Positions 9,874 to 19,091 of a DNA stretch of 64,000 nt are shown piece by piece. The notes beneath the pieces are model-generated. The model made no database searches. It was not told where the DNA came from and saw nothing but the letters and a program-made list of their open reading frames with translations. Within the stretch, counting starts at the first letter, position 1. The number at the start of each line of letters is the position of its first letter. This stretch comes from Ktedonobacter sp. SOSP1-85. GTDB lineage: Bacteria > Chloroflexota > Ktedonobacteria > Ktedonobacterales > Ktedonobacteraceae. Where the stretch lies: positions 3,821,501-3,885,500 of the forward strand of contig NZ_BNJI01000001.1 of NCBI RefSeq assembly GCF_016587415.1, given 5' to 3'. The position numbers and the translations under genes are program-made.

Positions 9874-9930
9874 GAGAATGTGGGAAGGGCGTCGCTTTTG
9901 CGACGCCCTTCCCACATTCTCTTATTGTTT
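9865..9930. terminator. Bidirectional long perfect hairpin, 31-bp stem, TTTT loop
   Basis: Arms 9865-9895 and 9900-9930 pair perfectly around a 4-nt loop. The left arm contains the stop codon of the DUF2630 gene, and plsC ends 12 nt to the right. AT-rich stem ends (AAACAATAAG/CTTATTGTTT) give a short T-rich stretch on each strand. Confidence 0.75.
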
Positions 9931-9942
9931 TATGCTGCTCGC

Positions 9943-10755
9943 TTAGTCGCGGGGGGCTTTCTCCGCGAACTCAGGAGGTAGATCGCTATAGACGCCGCGA
10001 TACTGCGCGGGCAGCATCGACGCGATACTATACATGATCGTTTTCGTGGTCTCTTCAATGTCCTCGTTGGTAACCTTCTTGCCATTCTTCGGCGTAAAGA
10101 CGATTGGCTTACCGTAGGTAATCGTCACCTTCGCGCCAAACTTCTTCAGGACGTTTTCGCTGCCATGAATGGCGACAGGAAGCACGGGGACGCCAGAGCG
10201 CAGCGCGATGTAGCTCATACCATTATTGCCCTTGGCGAGGGTATGGGAGCGGCTACGTGTGCCTTCAGCGAAGATAACAAAGATTTTGCCCTTCTTGAGC
10301 TGTTCATCAGCCGCGCGGAGCGCTCGACGGTCGGCCTCACCTCGCTTGACGGGGAAGGCTCCCAGGAAGCGCACCAGCCAGCCAACCTTGCCATGAAAAA
10401 GCTCTTCTTTCGCCATATAGACGACTTTTCCTGGAATGAAGAGGGGGACCAGGGGAACGTCGGTCCAGGAGAGATGGTTGCTGGCAATGATAAAGGGACC
10501 CTCTTTAGGAATGTTGTAGCGACTACGTAGCTTGATACGCGAGACAAGCGAGAGTAGAATGATCGCCACTGTGCGGATGGCGTTATAGAGCACTGTTGGG
10601 GTCACATACGGATCATAGAGATTCTTCTCAGGTTTCGCCTTGGGCAGGGGGGCCTGGACGACGGTCTTCTGGGGTGCCTCCTGGCCGTCACTGCCATTTG
10701 TGCCAGTGGGCGGAGGCGTCTGGGGGGACGGCTGAGCTTGCTGCTCCTGGTTCAT
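9943..10755 (-). CDS. plsC: 1-acyl-sn-glycerol-3-phosphate acyltransferase
   Basis: A 270-residue PlsC-family acyltransferase that adds the second acyl chain to lysophosphatidic acid at the membrane. The catalytic H-X4-D motif is NHLSWTD, followed by FPVKRGEADRRA and the glycerol-phosphate-binding FAEGTRSR. The first 45 residues are a low-complexity Gln/Pro-rich tail that is not part of the usual fold. GGAGGGAAACAA precedes the chosen ATG, which overlaps the cmk stop as ATGA, so the two are translationally coupled. A cmk-plsC pairing is common in bacteria. Confidence 0.9.
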   Translation of the reverse strand: MNQEQQAQPSPQTPPPTGTNGSDGQEAPQKTVVQAPLPKAKPEKNLYDPYVTPTVLYNAIRTVAIILLSLVSRIKLRSRYNIPKEGPFIIASNHLSWTDVPLVPLFIPGKVVYMAKEELFHGKVGWLVRFLGAFPVKRGEADRRALRAADEQLKKGKIFVIFAEGTRSRSHTLAKGNNGMSYIALRSGVPVLPVAIHGSENVLKKFGAKVTITYGKPIVFTPKNGKKVTNEDIEETTKTIMYSIASMLPAQYRGVYSDLPPEFAEKAPRD

Positions 10756-11438
10756 TTGTTTCCCTCCACATAGTGACAAATTTTATCTAGCACCTGCTCG
10801 ATGCCGAGATTATCTGTCTCGATGATAATAGCGTCCTTCGCTGGTTGCATGTTTTTGCGATCAGTGTTATCGCGGCGCTCAACGTCGCTCATGACTTCTT
10901 CCAGACTGGGGAGCGCGGGATTATGTTCACCCATGCGCTCGACCATCTCTGTATGGCGGCGACGGGCGCGCTCGCGCAAGCTGGCGGTCAGATAGATCTT
11001 AAGATCCGCGTCGGGCATGACCACCGAACCAATGTCGCGTCCAACCATGACAATATGCCCTTGCAAGCCAATGGCTCGCTGCTGGGCGATCAAAATAGAG
11101 CGCACCTGTGGATGTGCCGAGACGGGCGAGACGGCGCGTCCAACCTGTGTGCTGCGAATATCCCAGGTAATATCATGACCCTGAATGATGACAGTATATT
11201 GACGCCCATCGGCGATCTCGGGCTTGCTAATAAGAATGATATTCTGCTCAGCTAACTTGCCAAGCGTGGGACCATCGTTCAGATCTATTCCCTTTTGTAA
11301 GGCAAGCCAGGCAATGGCGCGATACATCGCTCCTGTATCGCAGTATAGATAGCCCAGCCGCCTGGCCAAGTGTTCTCCTATGGTACTTTTTCCTGCGCCA
11401 GCTGGTCCATCAATGGCGATACACCCCGGCTCTCGCAT
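10752..11438 (-). CDS. cmk: Cytidylate kinase
   Basis: A 228-residue (d)CMP kinase. The P-loop GPAGAGKST lies at residues 11-19, followed by the CMP-binding LYCDTGAMYRAIAW, the GRDIGSVVMPDADLKIYLTA segment and the lid-region arginines around RERARRRH. Length is normal for the family. GGAGG lies 5 nt before the ATG. It is first in a two-gene unit with plsC. Confidence 0.95.
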   Translation of the reverse strand: MREPGCIAIDGPAGAGKSTIGEHLARRLGYLYCDTGAMYRAIAWLALQKGIDLNDGPTLGKLAEQNIILISKPEIADGRQYTVIIQGHDITWDIRSTQVGRAVSPVSAHPQVRSILIAQQRAIGLQGHIVMVGRDIGSVVMPDADLKIYLTASLRERARRRHTEMVERMGEHNPALPSLEEVMSDVERRDNTDRKNMQPAKDAIIIETDNLGIEQVLDKICHYVEGNK

Positions 11439-11680
11439 GAGTCCTCCACTTTGTGTTTATATCAAGGGGATTATATCACACGTCATTGATGGACGCCGCA
11501 GGCTAGCTAGCTTAGTTCCTTGCACATGAGCATCGGAATAACGTATTTTAATGGTCAAAGAAAAGCGCAATGTTTGAATTATAAACATATTCTGCGTTTT
11601 ATTGAGTAGGCATATTGTATATCACATGTTTGTTTAGTCTTTGGCTTTCAGTAAAGTCAGGAAGAAAGAGAAAAACTGTC

Positions 11681-11953
11681 ATGAGTAGAAAAATTGTCAT
11701 GATTGTGAGCTTGATTTCCCTTCTCATCGCTTTCGTTTTATGCGTGTTTTTCTTCTCATTTTTCCCTTATCGAGTGGCTATTCTTTTATGCTGGGCACTT
11801 CTTACTTGCATTCTTCTCGATATTTCCCGAAGACGTTCTGCGTCTCTGTCTGAAGGCGAGGGCTCTAAAAAACTAGAGCCATACACCATACAACAAAGCC
11901 TTACCAAGCTAGAAATAAATGGCCGTCAGAAGCAAAAATATGATGGGAAATAA
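11681..11953 (+). CDS. Small hypothetical membrane protein
   Basis: A 90-residue frame beginning at ATG 11681 with two adjacent hydrophobic helices (residues 4-26 and 29-46), then a charged C-terminal tail. A weak AGGAAG lies about 20 nt upstream. The sequence around it is more AT-rich than its neighbours. No family was recognised, and the gene call is tentative. Confidence 0.45.
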   Translation: MSRKIVMIVSLISLLIAFVLCVFFFSFFPYRVAILLCWALLTCILLDISRRRSASLSEGEGSKKLEPYTIQQSLTKLEINGRQKQKYDGK

Positions 11954-12038
11954 AGGATAAGAAAGTTTATTTAGCACTATGAGTTGTCCATTATGAGAAA
12001 AGTAACCAAGACTGACTGCTTTGTATAAGCAGAAGAGG

Positions 12039-12848
12039 CTATCTAAGTAAAGCCTGGATCTCAGCAGGGGTTAGATGACGACATTTGCCGAGTGCGACTC
12101 CCCGGAGGGTCAGAGGACCGAGTCCTACGCGCCTGAGTTGCAGAACGGGGTGATCGACGGCCTGGAGCATACGGCGTACCTGGCGCTTGCGTCCTTCGTG
12201 AATGGTCAGCGTCAGCCAGCTACTTTGCTCTGTGCTAGAGAGCTTGCGCACGCGTGCGGGCGAGCTGGTGTAGTGCTTGCCATCGTCCTCGGTGAAGGTC
12301 ACCCCGTCGCGCAGAGCTTGCAGCGTGCGCTCCGTGGGGATGCCTTTGACCTGGACCTCGTAGTGCTTCTCTTTCTCATAGCGTGGGTGGGTCAGGTGCT
12401 GGGCGAAAGCTCCATCATTGGTAAGCAGTAAGAGTCCACTGGTGTCGCGGTCCAGGCGCCCTACCGGGTAGAGGCGCAGACTACGCAGCTCGGGTGGAAG
12501 CAGGTCCAGAACTGTAGCGCGCCCCTCGGGATCGCTGACGGTGCTGACGTAGCCCGCAGGTTTATGGAGCAGCAGATAGGTATGCGGCGCCTTCGCCTGG
12601 ATCTCTTTCCCGTCAACCACGATGCGGTCCTGGCCCGGCTGCACACGTGTGCCTTGCGCGGTGATGGTGGTACCATTGACGCGCACCCGTCCCTGGGCGA
12701 TCAGTTCCTCGGCATGGCGACGCGATGCCACGCCCGCGTGGGCCAGAAAGCGAGCCAGGCGCTCACCCTGGGCTTCCTGATTGCTCGCTTGCCCCTGTGC
12801 TGATAATTCCTCGGGCATGTCGGAACCCGCTTGTTCTCTCTGCTTCAT
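12039..12848 (-). CDS. rRNA pseudouridine synthase, RsuA/RluB family
   Basis: A 269-residue enzyme that isomerises a uridine in rRNA. An N-terminal S4 RNA-binding domain (RLARFLAHAGVASRRHAEEL to about residue 85) precedes the catalytic domain with GRLDRDTSGLLLLTNDG, holding the catalytic Asp. The C-terminal IHEGRKRQVRRML is also diagnostic. The first 25 residues are a Gln/Glu-rich extension. The start at 12848 follows GAAAGGCATT and overlaps the DUF2851 stop as ATGA. Whether it acts on 23S (RluB-like) or 16S (RsuA-like) cannot be told from sequence alone. Confidence 0.9.
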   Translation of the reverse strand: MKQREQAGSDMPEELSAQGQASNQEAQGERLARFLAHAGVASRRHAEELIAQGRVRVNGTTITAQGTRVQPGQDRIVVDGKEIQAKAPHTYLLLHKPAGYVSTVSDPEGRATVLDLLPPELRSLRLYPVGRLDRDTSGLLLLTNDGAFAQHLTHPRYEKEKHYEVQVKGIPTERTLQALRDGVTFTEDDGKHYTSSPARVRKLSSTEQSSWLTLTIHEGRKRQVRRMLQAVDHPVLQLRRVGLGPLTLRGVALGKCRHLTPAEIQALLR

Positions 12849-13505
12849 AATGCCTTTCGACCCGCGATACACTGCGTACACTCCTTGGTGCGGCAGGTTT
12901 GTTGATAAATATAATGTAGTCCCTGTTGCTGACAGGCTCCTCCTGGCTCACCAGGTAGCTGAAGCTGCGCGCTCATCATACGTGTTACCTGGTTGGATGG
13001 CAGGTCTGGATAGCTGGTGTAGAACTGGCGCGCGCATTCATATAGTACAATATCTTGTTCGCGTAGAGCGACGGCTGCCGCGAAGGGCAGGACCACATTG
13101 CAAACTAGTATATCAGTGCGTGCAAGACTGAGATTGAGCCGGGTGAAGATACGCCGGAGCGGCCAGATACTGGGTAGGCTATCATGCGCCTCTCCTGGTG
13201 TGAGTACAGTTCGTAAACGCTGCCAGAGTGGCGTTATCTGGGCCTGCTCGATGAGGTGACGGAGCGCACGTAGGCGCTGGGCGTCTAGGGGGGCTGGCCG
13301 TGTGGCGCGCCCCTCCGGTTCGGGAAGGATGCCAGGAAGGCCCATGAGCCGTAGAGATGTAGCGCGGAAGAAGGCCCGGTCGCGCCCATAGGCCAGGCCC
13401 TCGCCGAGGGCTGGCAAAAGGTAGTGATCGTAGAGGGTCTCGTCGTCATGTTTGGGCGTAGAGAGCGCACGTAGCTGTGTACTGAATAGCTCGCTGCTCC
13501 GATTT
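12845..13505 (-). pseudogene. DUF2851 gene, 3' fragment
   Basis: About 220 residues matching the C-terminal half of DUF2851 proteins, starting near SELFSTQLRAL and including LYDHYLLPALGEGLAYGRD, LPFAAAVAL and a Cys-rich end (CQQQGLHYIYQQTCRTKECTQC). It has no start of its own; the N-terminal half is at 14861-15436, with a TnpB element between. The gene formerly overlapped the pseudouridine synthase start by 4 nt, so the insertion probably also lowers that gene's expression unless the element supplies a promoter. The function of the family is unknown. Confidence 0.8.
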
Positions 13506-14872
13506 TCGTATGCAAATGTATGCAAGCACACACCCACACCAAATTTCGTTGTTGCTGCTTCATTCGTAGGTGCCTCAATGTGACCGGCACATTTTTGGTC
13601 TTACCCCGCGTCCACAGCCCGCGTTTGCGTCTTCGTCCGAGCCAGTACCGGAGACGGCTTGATCAATGAGCCCGATCAAGCGGAGGGCTTCCTGCAAGAT
13701 ATTCAACGCCGCGTTATGATCTCTCTCCTGCGCGAATTGGTAGTACGCACATTCGGGGTTCTGGCAGAGGAACACGCGGTCCGACAACTGCATGGTTTCC
13801 CACTTCCAGTCGCAGCAATGGCAGGTTTTACTCGATGGAAAGAAGCGGTCCACTTTGATCACCTGCCCGCCTCGCTGCTCCATTTTGCTGGTCAGCAGAG
13901 AGAGCAGTTTGCCGAACGCCGCGTCCGAAAGCGAGCGAGCCAGCGTGCGATTTTTCAGTAACCCTTTGAGGTGGAGATCCTCAATGCCAATGATCCCATA
14001 ACAGGTGGCGAGCCTAGTGGTCAGCTTGTGGAGCACATCATCGCGCAGACAGGTAATCCGATAATGCAGCCGTGCCACCTGTCGACGTGCTTTCTCCCGA
14101 TTCGCGGGATCCCGCCTTCCTGCGGTGGAGCCGCTTGTTGGCCCGACGGAGTTTCCCCAGAGCCGTTTTGAGGAAGGCTTGGTTCTCGATTCCCTCTCCC
14201 GTACTCAAGGTCGCCAGTCGGTTGAGACCCACGTCGATCCCTATGGCCGCTGGCTTGTTCTCCGGCAGGGTCTCTGGCATTTCGACCTGGATGGACACAA
14301 ACCACCACTCGGCTGTTTTGGTGATGCGTACCCCCTTCACCCGGCCCTCAAACCGGAGCTTCTCGGCCATATTCACCCAGCCGAGCTTGGGGATCCACAT
14401 GCGGTGATCACCCAGTTCAAACTGATCGTTGGCAAGGTAGAAACTCGGCGTACTGCGCTTCTTGCTTTTGAACTTCGGGCGGCGTGCACGGCCCTCAAAG
14501 AATGCGGTAAACGCCTTGCCCAAATCGAGAAAGGGCTGATCAGAGGCGTTCTTGGTGATCTCCCAAGTCCAGGGGAATTGCTCGCGCCTGATCTCGTTAA
14601 ACTGCTTCTTGAGCTTGAAGGCGGTGGGGTTTCCCCCGGCCTCATATTGGCGGTTCCACTCAGCCAATGCCCAGTTCCAGACAAAGCGTGCGGTCCCGGC
14701 GGCTTTGGCAAAGTACACCACCTGCTCCGGTGTCGGATGCAGTCTGATCTTATGCGCCTTGATCATCCCTCACATCCTTTCACAGAACCGCTGCTCGAAT
14801 CAGGTTGTTGTTTAAAACATATGTTCTACAACTACATCTTACCCTATTTTCCTCGCTTTTTCAATACTGTTG
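13505..14872 (-). mobile_element. IS1341-type (IS605 group) element carrying only tnpB
   Basis: About 1.37 kb separating the two halves of the DUF2851 gene. It contains a tnpB-type gene and no Y1 transposase (tnpA). The ends are approximate. Near the upstream end a small palindrome (TTTCAA-CAGTA-TTGAAA) is visible, and near the other end TTGCATAC is repeated within 20 nt, features expected of IS605-group subterminal hairpins. The strip between the tnpB stop and the DUF2851 remnant is where a guide (omega/reRNA) would be read out. Movement would need a TnpA supplied in trans. Confidence 0.75.
13575..14766 (-). pseudogene. tnpB: TnpB-family RNA-guided nuclease, frameshifted
   Basis: Two overlapping frames together give a full TnpB of about 397 residues. 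The first part (14766 to 14038) has the N-terminal MIKAHKIRLHPTPEQ and the RuvC Asp in GIDVGLNRLATLSTGEG (Asp178). The second (from about 14105 to 13575) has the RuvC Glu in GIEDLHLKG, a four-Cys zinc ribbon (CHCCDW and CQNPECAYY) and the last RuvC Asp in ERDHNAALNI. One extra base near 14101-14106 (CGCGAATCGG where CGCAATCGG would keep frame) separates them. All catalytic residues survive, so the damage looks recent. A sequencing error at this G/C run is possible. Confidence 0.85.
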
Positions 14873-15436
14873 AAACCTCTTTTGCTCAAAGCGTGGTAGG
14901 CCTGCTCGATAGAGGAGTTGCTGGCGCTCACTCTCTGTCAGGGCTGGTATGATCTCCTGGCAAGGCCAGGGGGGCAGGCCTGCTCCTAGAAGCTGTAGGG
15001 CCTGCTCCTCGGCGGGCAGGTCTGCCAGGGTGCAGGTGGGAATGCTTAGCCCATCCTGGCGCAGAATAGGCTGAGTGATATCGTAGCGCAGGACGACGTG
15101 TAGTATAACCCGGTTGTAGCGCCTATCGCTCTCGTGGTGATGATTATACCAATCGCTGGCGCGCACATGAAACTCAACATCGCCACAGAGGCGCGGAGCC
15201 TGGAGGACCTGGCGCAGGCCAGCCGGGGCTAGCGGCGAGGAAGATGCCAGGGGGCGTAGGACCGCGTCGCGTATATCTGGACCTTTCGAGCCGCCCAGGT
15301 GCCCGGAGAAGAGGAGTTGATAAGTCTCGCCCGTATCTAGAGGTAGAAGCGTATCCAGGGGCAGGTGCCACCAGCGGCGCGCAACCTCTATCTCATCCGG
15401 CAGATGCCTGTATGACTGCTCGGCAAGGAGAAGCAT
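14861..15436 (-). pseudogene. DUF2851 gene, 5' fragment
   Basis: About 190 residues with the N-terminal hallmarks of DUF2851: SGHLGGSKGPDIRDAV, then GDVEFHVRASDWYNHHHESD and NRVILHVVLRYD. The frame runs to RFEQKRFQQY and then stops at a TGA inside or beside the inserted element. Joined to 12845-13505 it would restore a protein of about 400 residues, normal for the family. The start lies 4 nt after the stop of the small basic protein at 15440, suggesting an operon. Confidence 0.8.
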
Positions 15437-15439
15437 CGC

Positions 15440-15583
15440 TTACCGCTCTCTGCGCTTTTTCGTGGCGCTTACCGCTTTGACCTGCTTGATAGTGCCGCGA
15501 ATGGCCTGTTCTGTTGCTTCAGCGATGGCGCGAGCGGCGAGCGCTCGCGCTTTCCCCGTAGATTGATGCTCTGGTGTTGTCAT
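15440..15583 (-). CDS. Small basic protein, hypothetical
   Basis: A 47-residue frame from ATG 15583 with GGAGGCGG about 10 nt upstream. It is Ala-rich and helical in the middle (ARALAARAIAEATEQAI) and ends in a Lys/Arg cluster (ATKKRRER), as in small nucleic-acid-binding proteins. It sits 4 nt before the DUF2851 gene and 48 nt after the copper-protein gene. Unknown function. Confidence 0.5.
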   Translation of the reverse strand: MTTPEHQSTGKARALAARAIAEATEQAIRGTIKQVKAVSATKKRRER

Positions 15584-15630
15584 CGAAGAACCGCCTCCCA
15601 CCTTCAAACTAACTTCGTCTACATTCTTGA

Positions 15631-17802
15631 TCAATTGATATTTATCTGGAACTGTGTTTGGACTGGATCATGTCCGGTCCGTGCGACCTTGACATCAATC
15701 GTCCAGACACCACTCATGCTAAATGTCTGCTGCTTGTCAAAGACGGCAACATAGGTTGCGCTGCCGTTGCCTTTGACGACTGCCTGTGTCGTTCCCATAT
15801 CCATGACCACCATGTTGAGGGTGAGTGTTACCTGGGCATCGGTGACGGGCTGCCCCGCTGCATCTTTGATGGTCAGGACCGCTGTATTACTCTCGTTGAG
15901 CCTGGCTGGCGTCACCAGTAGCGAGAGCGAGAGATCGCCTACCTGGCGCGTCTGCGTAGCCGGGGCGCTAGCTGCTTGAGACATACTGGCGCTGTAGTTT
16001 ACCTCGGGATAGACAATAGGGGGTGCGTAAAAGGCCAGAAGCGCCAGGCAGAGCAGCACACCGGTGCCTATGATCGACTGCGCGCTGACCACCTGTTTTA
16101 GCGTGCGCCCTGTGTTAAGCAAGACGGACTGGCGAGCGCGGCGCGTGGGCAGGTCGGAGGTGACGACCGGTAGGAAGAGCGCCTGGCGCATCAACTTAGG
16201 CCGTAATACCGCCATGCCGACCCAGCTAAAGATCAACATCAGCACGAGGAGCACAAACAGGACCAGTAGCGTGCGCCCATAGGGATCTTGCAAGAACGCC
16301 TCTCGGTTCGGAATGCTGGCTTCGCAGAGGTAGAAACCGCTTGCCAGGAGCGCCGCGATACTACCCAGCTGGAAGGGCGTGAAGCGTCGCTGGATGACCA
16401 CCAGGGCGTCGGCGTAGTGATCTCGCTCAACTGCTGAGAGGAGCGGAAACAGGATAAAGCCCAGGTAGGTGAGCCCACCCAACCATATGCCAAGGCTGAC
16501 CAGGCTGATCCAATCGAAGAGGACCGCGCTGGCATGTGGTTGCAAGACCTGCGCGGCCTCGCTTGAGAGCGAACGCGTGAGCAGGATCAAGCCGCCCAGG
16601 GCGAGCCATATTGGCGCGTAGCCATGTTGTGAAGGAGCGAGCCTGCCCGGCCTGCTCTCCTGATCGCGTACTACTTCGCGCGTATCGTGCGTCAGGCTAC
16701 GCGTCGTCCCTGGATTGGATGAGCGCTTCCCAGGGTTTGAGGCCTTCTTGCCTGGATTTGAGCCGGTAGGTTGCTTCAGCGAACTGGTAATGCTGGCACC
16801 CGTTGTGTTCAGCGCACGCGTCGCGCTAGTGACAATACCAAGCTGCCCTGTGACTGGACTGAGGGAGCCTGTGATTGAACCCAACGCTCCGGTGCGTGTG
16901 ACCAGGCGCGGGGTGGGAGTGGCTGGATAGTTCTTCAGGTTTAAGCGCCGCGTCCAATAGAGGAGGCCCATCGCGACGAGGATCAGCGCCAGGCGGATGA
17001 TGAGCAGCATACCGTACGTGGTTTGCAGGAGCATGGCGAGCATAGCGCTGAAAGAGAAGCTGCTATCAAGCGTCTGCGACATCTGGGCCACGCGCAGGAT
17101 AAAGGTCACACACTCGCCAATCAGCAGCGCACATAAGCAGAGCCATTGGAGAGAGGTTGTGCGCTTGCGGGCGCGTTCAAGCAACGATTGAATACGTGAT
17201 TGCCTGGCAAGAATCCAGTTCTCTGTGATGAGCAGGCCTATCCAGAAAGTGAGCGCGATGAGAACGAGCCAGTCCCAGCCTACGCTCAGGATACTCAGAG
17301 TCGTGAACTGGCGAGAGCCTCCTGTGCCATAGAGGTTATTGCTTGTTGCCGGACCAAGCACCTTCTGCCCCGAGATACCCAGGCTGGAGACCGCGACATC
17401 AAAGCCAATAATACCGTTGGTTGTTTGTCCATCATTCGCCGCGACCGCGACCCACTTGATTTCATAGCTACCTTCGGGCAGAGAATCGGGGGACTGGAGG
17501 GGAATGTTGAGCTGGTGTGGATTGGCATGAGAGACGCTGGCCTGTCCATCGGTAACATCGACAAGCGTTCCCTTCTGTAGCGAGTAAATATGCGCGCTAC
17601 TGAGTGTACTGATTGGAGCATTAAAAGTGATGTGTGCGACGCTGGGGACTTTGGCGATTGTTGAGCCATCGACCGGGTCAGAACCAATGACGAAGGCATG
17701 CGCCTGCGCCACTGGTGGGGGCGTGCAGAGCAGCCAGCCCATATGCATCACCAGAGCCAGGATACATGAGAGTAAAATAACAAGCAGTCTGCGCTTTTGC
17801 AT
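15631..17802 (-). CDS. CopC-CopD copper resistance/uptake fusion with YtkA-like tail
   Basis: A 723-residue membrane protein. A signal peptide (residues 1-35, ending AQA) is followed by a CopC domain whose predicted mature N-terminus is His36 (HAFVIGSDPVDGS), the usual copper ligand. A CopD-type multi-helix membrane region follows (about 160-620). A basic, Ser/Thr/Gly-rich loop with NPGK-like repeats (SNPGKKASNPGKRSSNPG) splits it near residues 300-375, which is unusual. The last 110 residues (GDLSLSLLVTPARLNESNT onward) form a YtkA/FixH-like beta domain. Role: copper handling across the membrane. The first gene of the run to 12039; its own promoter is not clear. Confidence 0.85.
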   Translation of the reverse strand: MQKRRLLVILLSCILALVMHMGWLLCTPPPVAQAHAFVIGSDPVDGSTIAKVPSVAHITFNAPISTLSSAHIYSLQKGTLVDVTDGQASVSHANPHQLNIPLQSPDSLPEGSYEIKWVAVAANDGQTTNGIIGFDVAVSSLGISGQKVLGPATSNNLYGTGGSRQFTTLSILSVGWDWLVLIALTFWIGLLITENWILARQSRIQSLLERARKRTTSLQWLCLCALLIGECVTFILRVAQMSQTLDSSFSFSAMLAMLLQTTYGMLLIIRLALILVAMGLLYWTRRLNLKNYPATPTPRLVTRTGALGSITGSLSPVTGQLGIVTSATRALNTTGASITSSLKQPTGSNPGKKASNPGKRSSNPGTTRSLTHDTREVVRDQESRPGRLAPSQHGYAPIWLALGGLILLTRSLSSEAAQVLQPHASAVLFDWISLVSLGIWLGGLTYLGFILFPLLSAVERDHYADALVVIQRRFTPFQLGSIAALLASGFYLCEASIPNREAFLQDPYGRTLLVLFVLLVLMLIFSWVGMAVLRPKLMRQALFLPVVTSDLPTRRARQSVLLNTGRTLKQVVSAQSIIGTGVLLCLALLAFYAPPIVYPEVNYSASMSQAASAPATQTRQVGDLSLSLLVTPARLNESNTAVLTIKDAAGQPVTDAQVTLTLNMVVMDMGTTQAVVKGNGSATYVAVFDKQQTFSMSGVWTIDVKVARTGHDPVQTQFQININ

Positions 17803-17841
17803 GATGACCTTGAAGCCTTACTTTTCTCTATCTACTTCTGA

Positions 17842-17930
17842 TCCGAAAACCCTGAGCGCGCGGCCGCTGTGCCCCCGAATGGGGGAAATGCTAGGTACGC
17901 CAGTGACGTTGGGTTTCGGAATAAGATCTT
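17842..17930. repeat. Dispersed TCCGAAA...TTTCGGA repeat, copy 1
   Basis: Shares with 25106-25169 the ends TCCGAAAACCCTGAGCGCG and AGTGACGTTGGGTTTCGGA plus ATAAG(A/G)TCTT. The two ends are inverted (TCCGAAA with TTTCGGA). This copy has about 25 extra bases in the middle, including a CCCCCGAATGGGGG hairpin. Both copies sit 35-40 nt upstream of the start of a leftward gene for a large membrane protein. It may be a MITE-like element or a shared 5' regulatory structure. Confidence 0.6.
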
Positions 17931-18270
17931 AAAAAAACAGCCAGTACATGCAGCTACCAGCTATACGCATACCTATTTTGTGGAACAAATATATCTTAGT
18001 TTTACACGGACAGGAAGTTTGGATAGATGTATGTATGTGGATTGTACCTCAGGCAGCCGTATGTCGCAACATATTAGGCTCTATATGTACGTGGGTACTG
18101 TTAGACAAGTTTCACCTGGATAATGTTACGGCTCTGTTCTGATTATGGGTATGCCTGGTTGATTGCTGAGCGCAAGTGTTACAATGAAGGTGAACTGGCC
18201 CTTGCCTACAGGAGTTGGCGAGGGCTGTAGTGAAAATAAGTGCATGTAGAGAAGCTAGAAAGAGGGTGCG
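17931..18270 (+). other. Intergenic region upstream of the ThuA-like gene
   Basis: AT-rich spacer with no convincing gene. A TACAAT -10-like box near 18178 is the only promoter-like signal, and its -35 is poor (TTGATT at 15 nt). A short hairpin GGCCCTTGCC...GGCGAGGGCT lies near 18197-18226, just upstream of the ThuA-like gene. Confidence 0.3.
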
Positions 18271-19008
18271 ATGACTGCAAGTTCATCCACGAAACTACGT
18301 GTAACAGTGTGGAACGAGTTTCGCCACGAACGCCACAGCGAAGAGGTTCAGAAGCACTATCCGGAAGGTATTCATAAAACTATCGCTGGTTTCCTCAGCG
18401 AGGCAGACCTGGAGGTGCGCACTGCTACCCTTGATGAGCCAGAGCATGGCCTGACCCAGGAAGTGCTGGATTCAACGGATGTGCTGACCTGGTGGGGGCA
18501 CATGGCACATGGCGATGTCAGCGATGAGATCGTCGAGCGCGTGTACAAGCGCGTACTGGATGGTATGGGTCTGATCGTGTTGCATTCTGGGCATTTCTCC
18601 AAAATCTTCCGTAAGTTGATGGGCACCACCTGCGACCTCAAGTGGCGCGAGAGCGGTGATCGTGAGCGTCTCTGGGTGGTCGCGCCAGGACACCCCATTA
18701 CTGAGGGCCTGGGTGACTACTTTGAGATCGAAGAGGAGGAGATGTACGGCGAGCACTTCGACATTCCCGCCCCCGAGACGCTAGTCTTTATTAGCTGGTT
18801 TACTGGTGGAGAGGTCTTCCGTAGTGGTGCCTGCTATACACGAGGTCGCGGCAAGATCTTCTATTTCCGCCCTGGCCACGAAACGTTGCCAACTTATCAT
18901 AATAAAGATGTGCAGCGTGTGATTGTGAATGGCGTGCACTGGGCTGCTCCCACACCTGGACTGCCCCGCGTCTTTGGCAATACTCCCGCCCTGGAAGGCT
19001 CCAAATAA
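18271..19008 (+). CDS. ThuA-like domain protein
   Basis: A 245-residue cytoplasmic protein of the ThuA/glutamine-amidotransferase-like fold. Landmarks are [13 protein letters not shown] at the N-terminus, [34 protein letters not shown] and the C-terminal [20 protein letters not shown]. ThuA proteins are linked to trehalose and other sugar utilisation, often as sugar-modifying enzymes of uncertain chemistry. Its length is normal for the short ThuA branch. It stands alone, ending 12 nt before the hairpin at 19021. Confidence 0.85.
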   Translation: MTASSSTKLRVTVWNEFRHERHSEEVQKHYPEGIHKTIAGFLSEADLEVRTATLDEPEHGLTQEVLDSTDVLTWWGHMAHGDVSDEIVERVYKRVLDGMGLIVLHSGHFSKIFRKLMGTTCDLKWRESGDRERLWVVAPGHPITEGLGDYFEIEEEEMYGEHFDIPAPETLVFISWFTGGEVFRSGACYTRGRGKIFYFRPGHETLPTYHNKDVQRVIVNGVHWAAPTPGLPRVFGNTPALEGSK

Positions 19009-19020
19009 GCTAATTTGACA

Positions 19021-19085
19021 AGGGATAAAAATGTGATGCGTCCTGGTCGCAGTAGGCGACCAGGACGCATCACATTTTTATCCCT
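19021..19085. terminator. Bidirectional long perfect hairpin, 30-bp stem
   Basis: Arms 19021-19050 and 19056-19085 pair perfectly around the 5-nt loop AGTAG. It separates the converging ThuA-like and SnoaL-like genes. Each outer arm has an A5/T5 run (GGATAAAAATG/CATTTTTATCC), but it lies within the stem rather than after it. Confidence 0.75.
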
Positions 19086-19091
19086 GCTATT

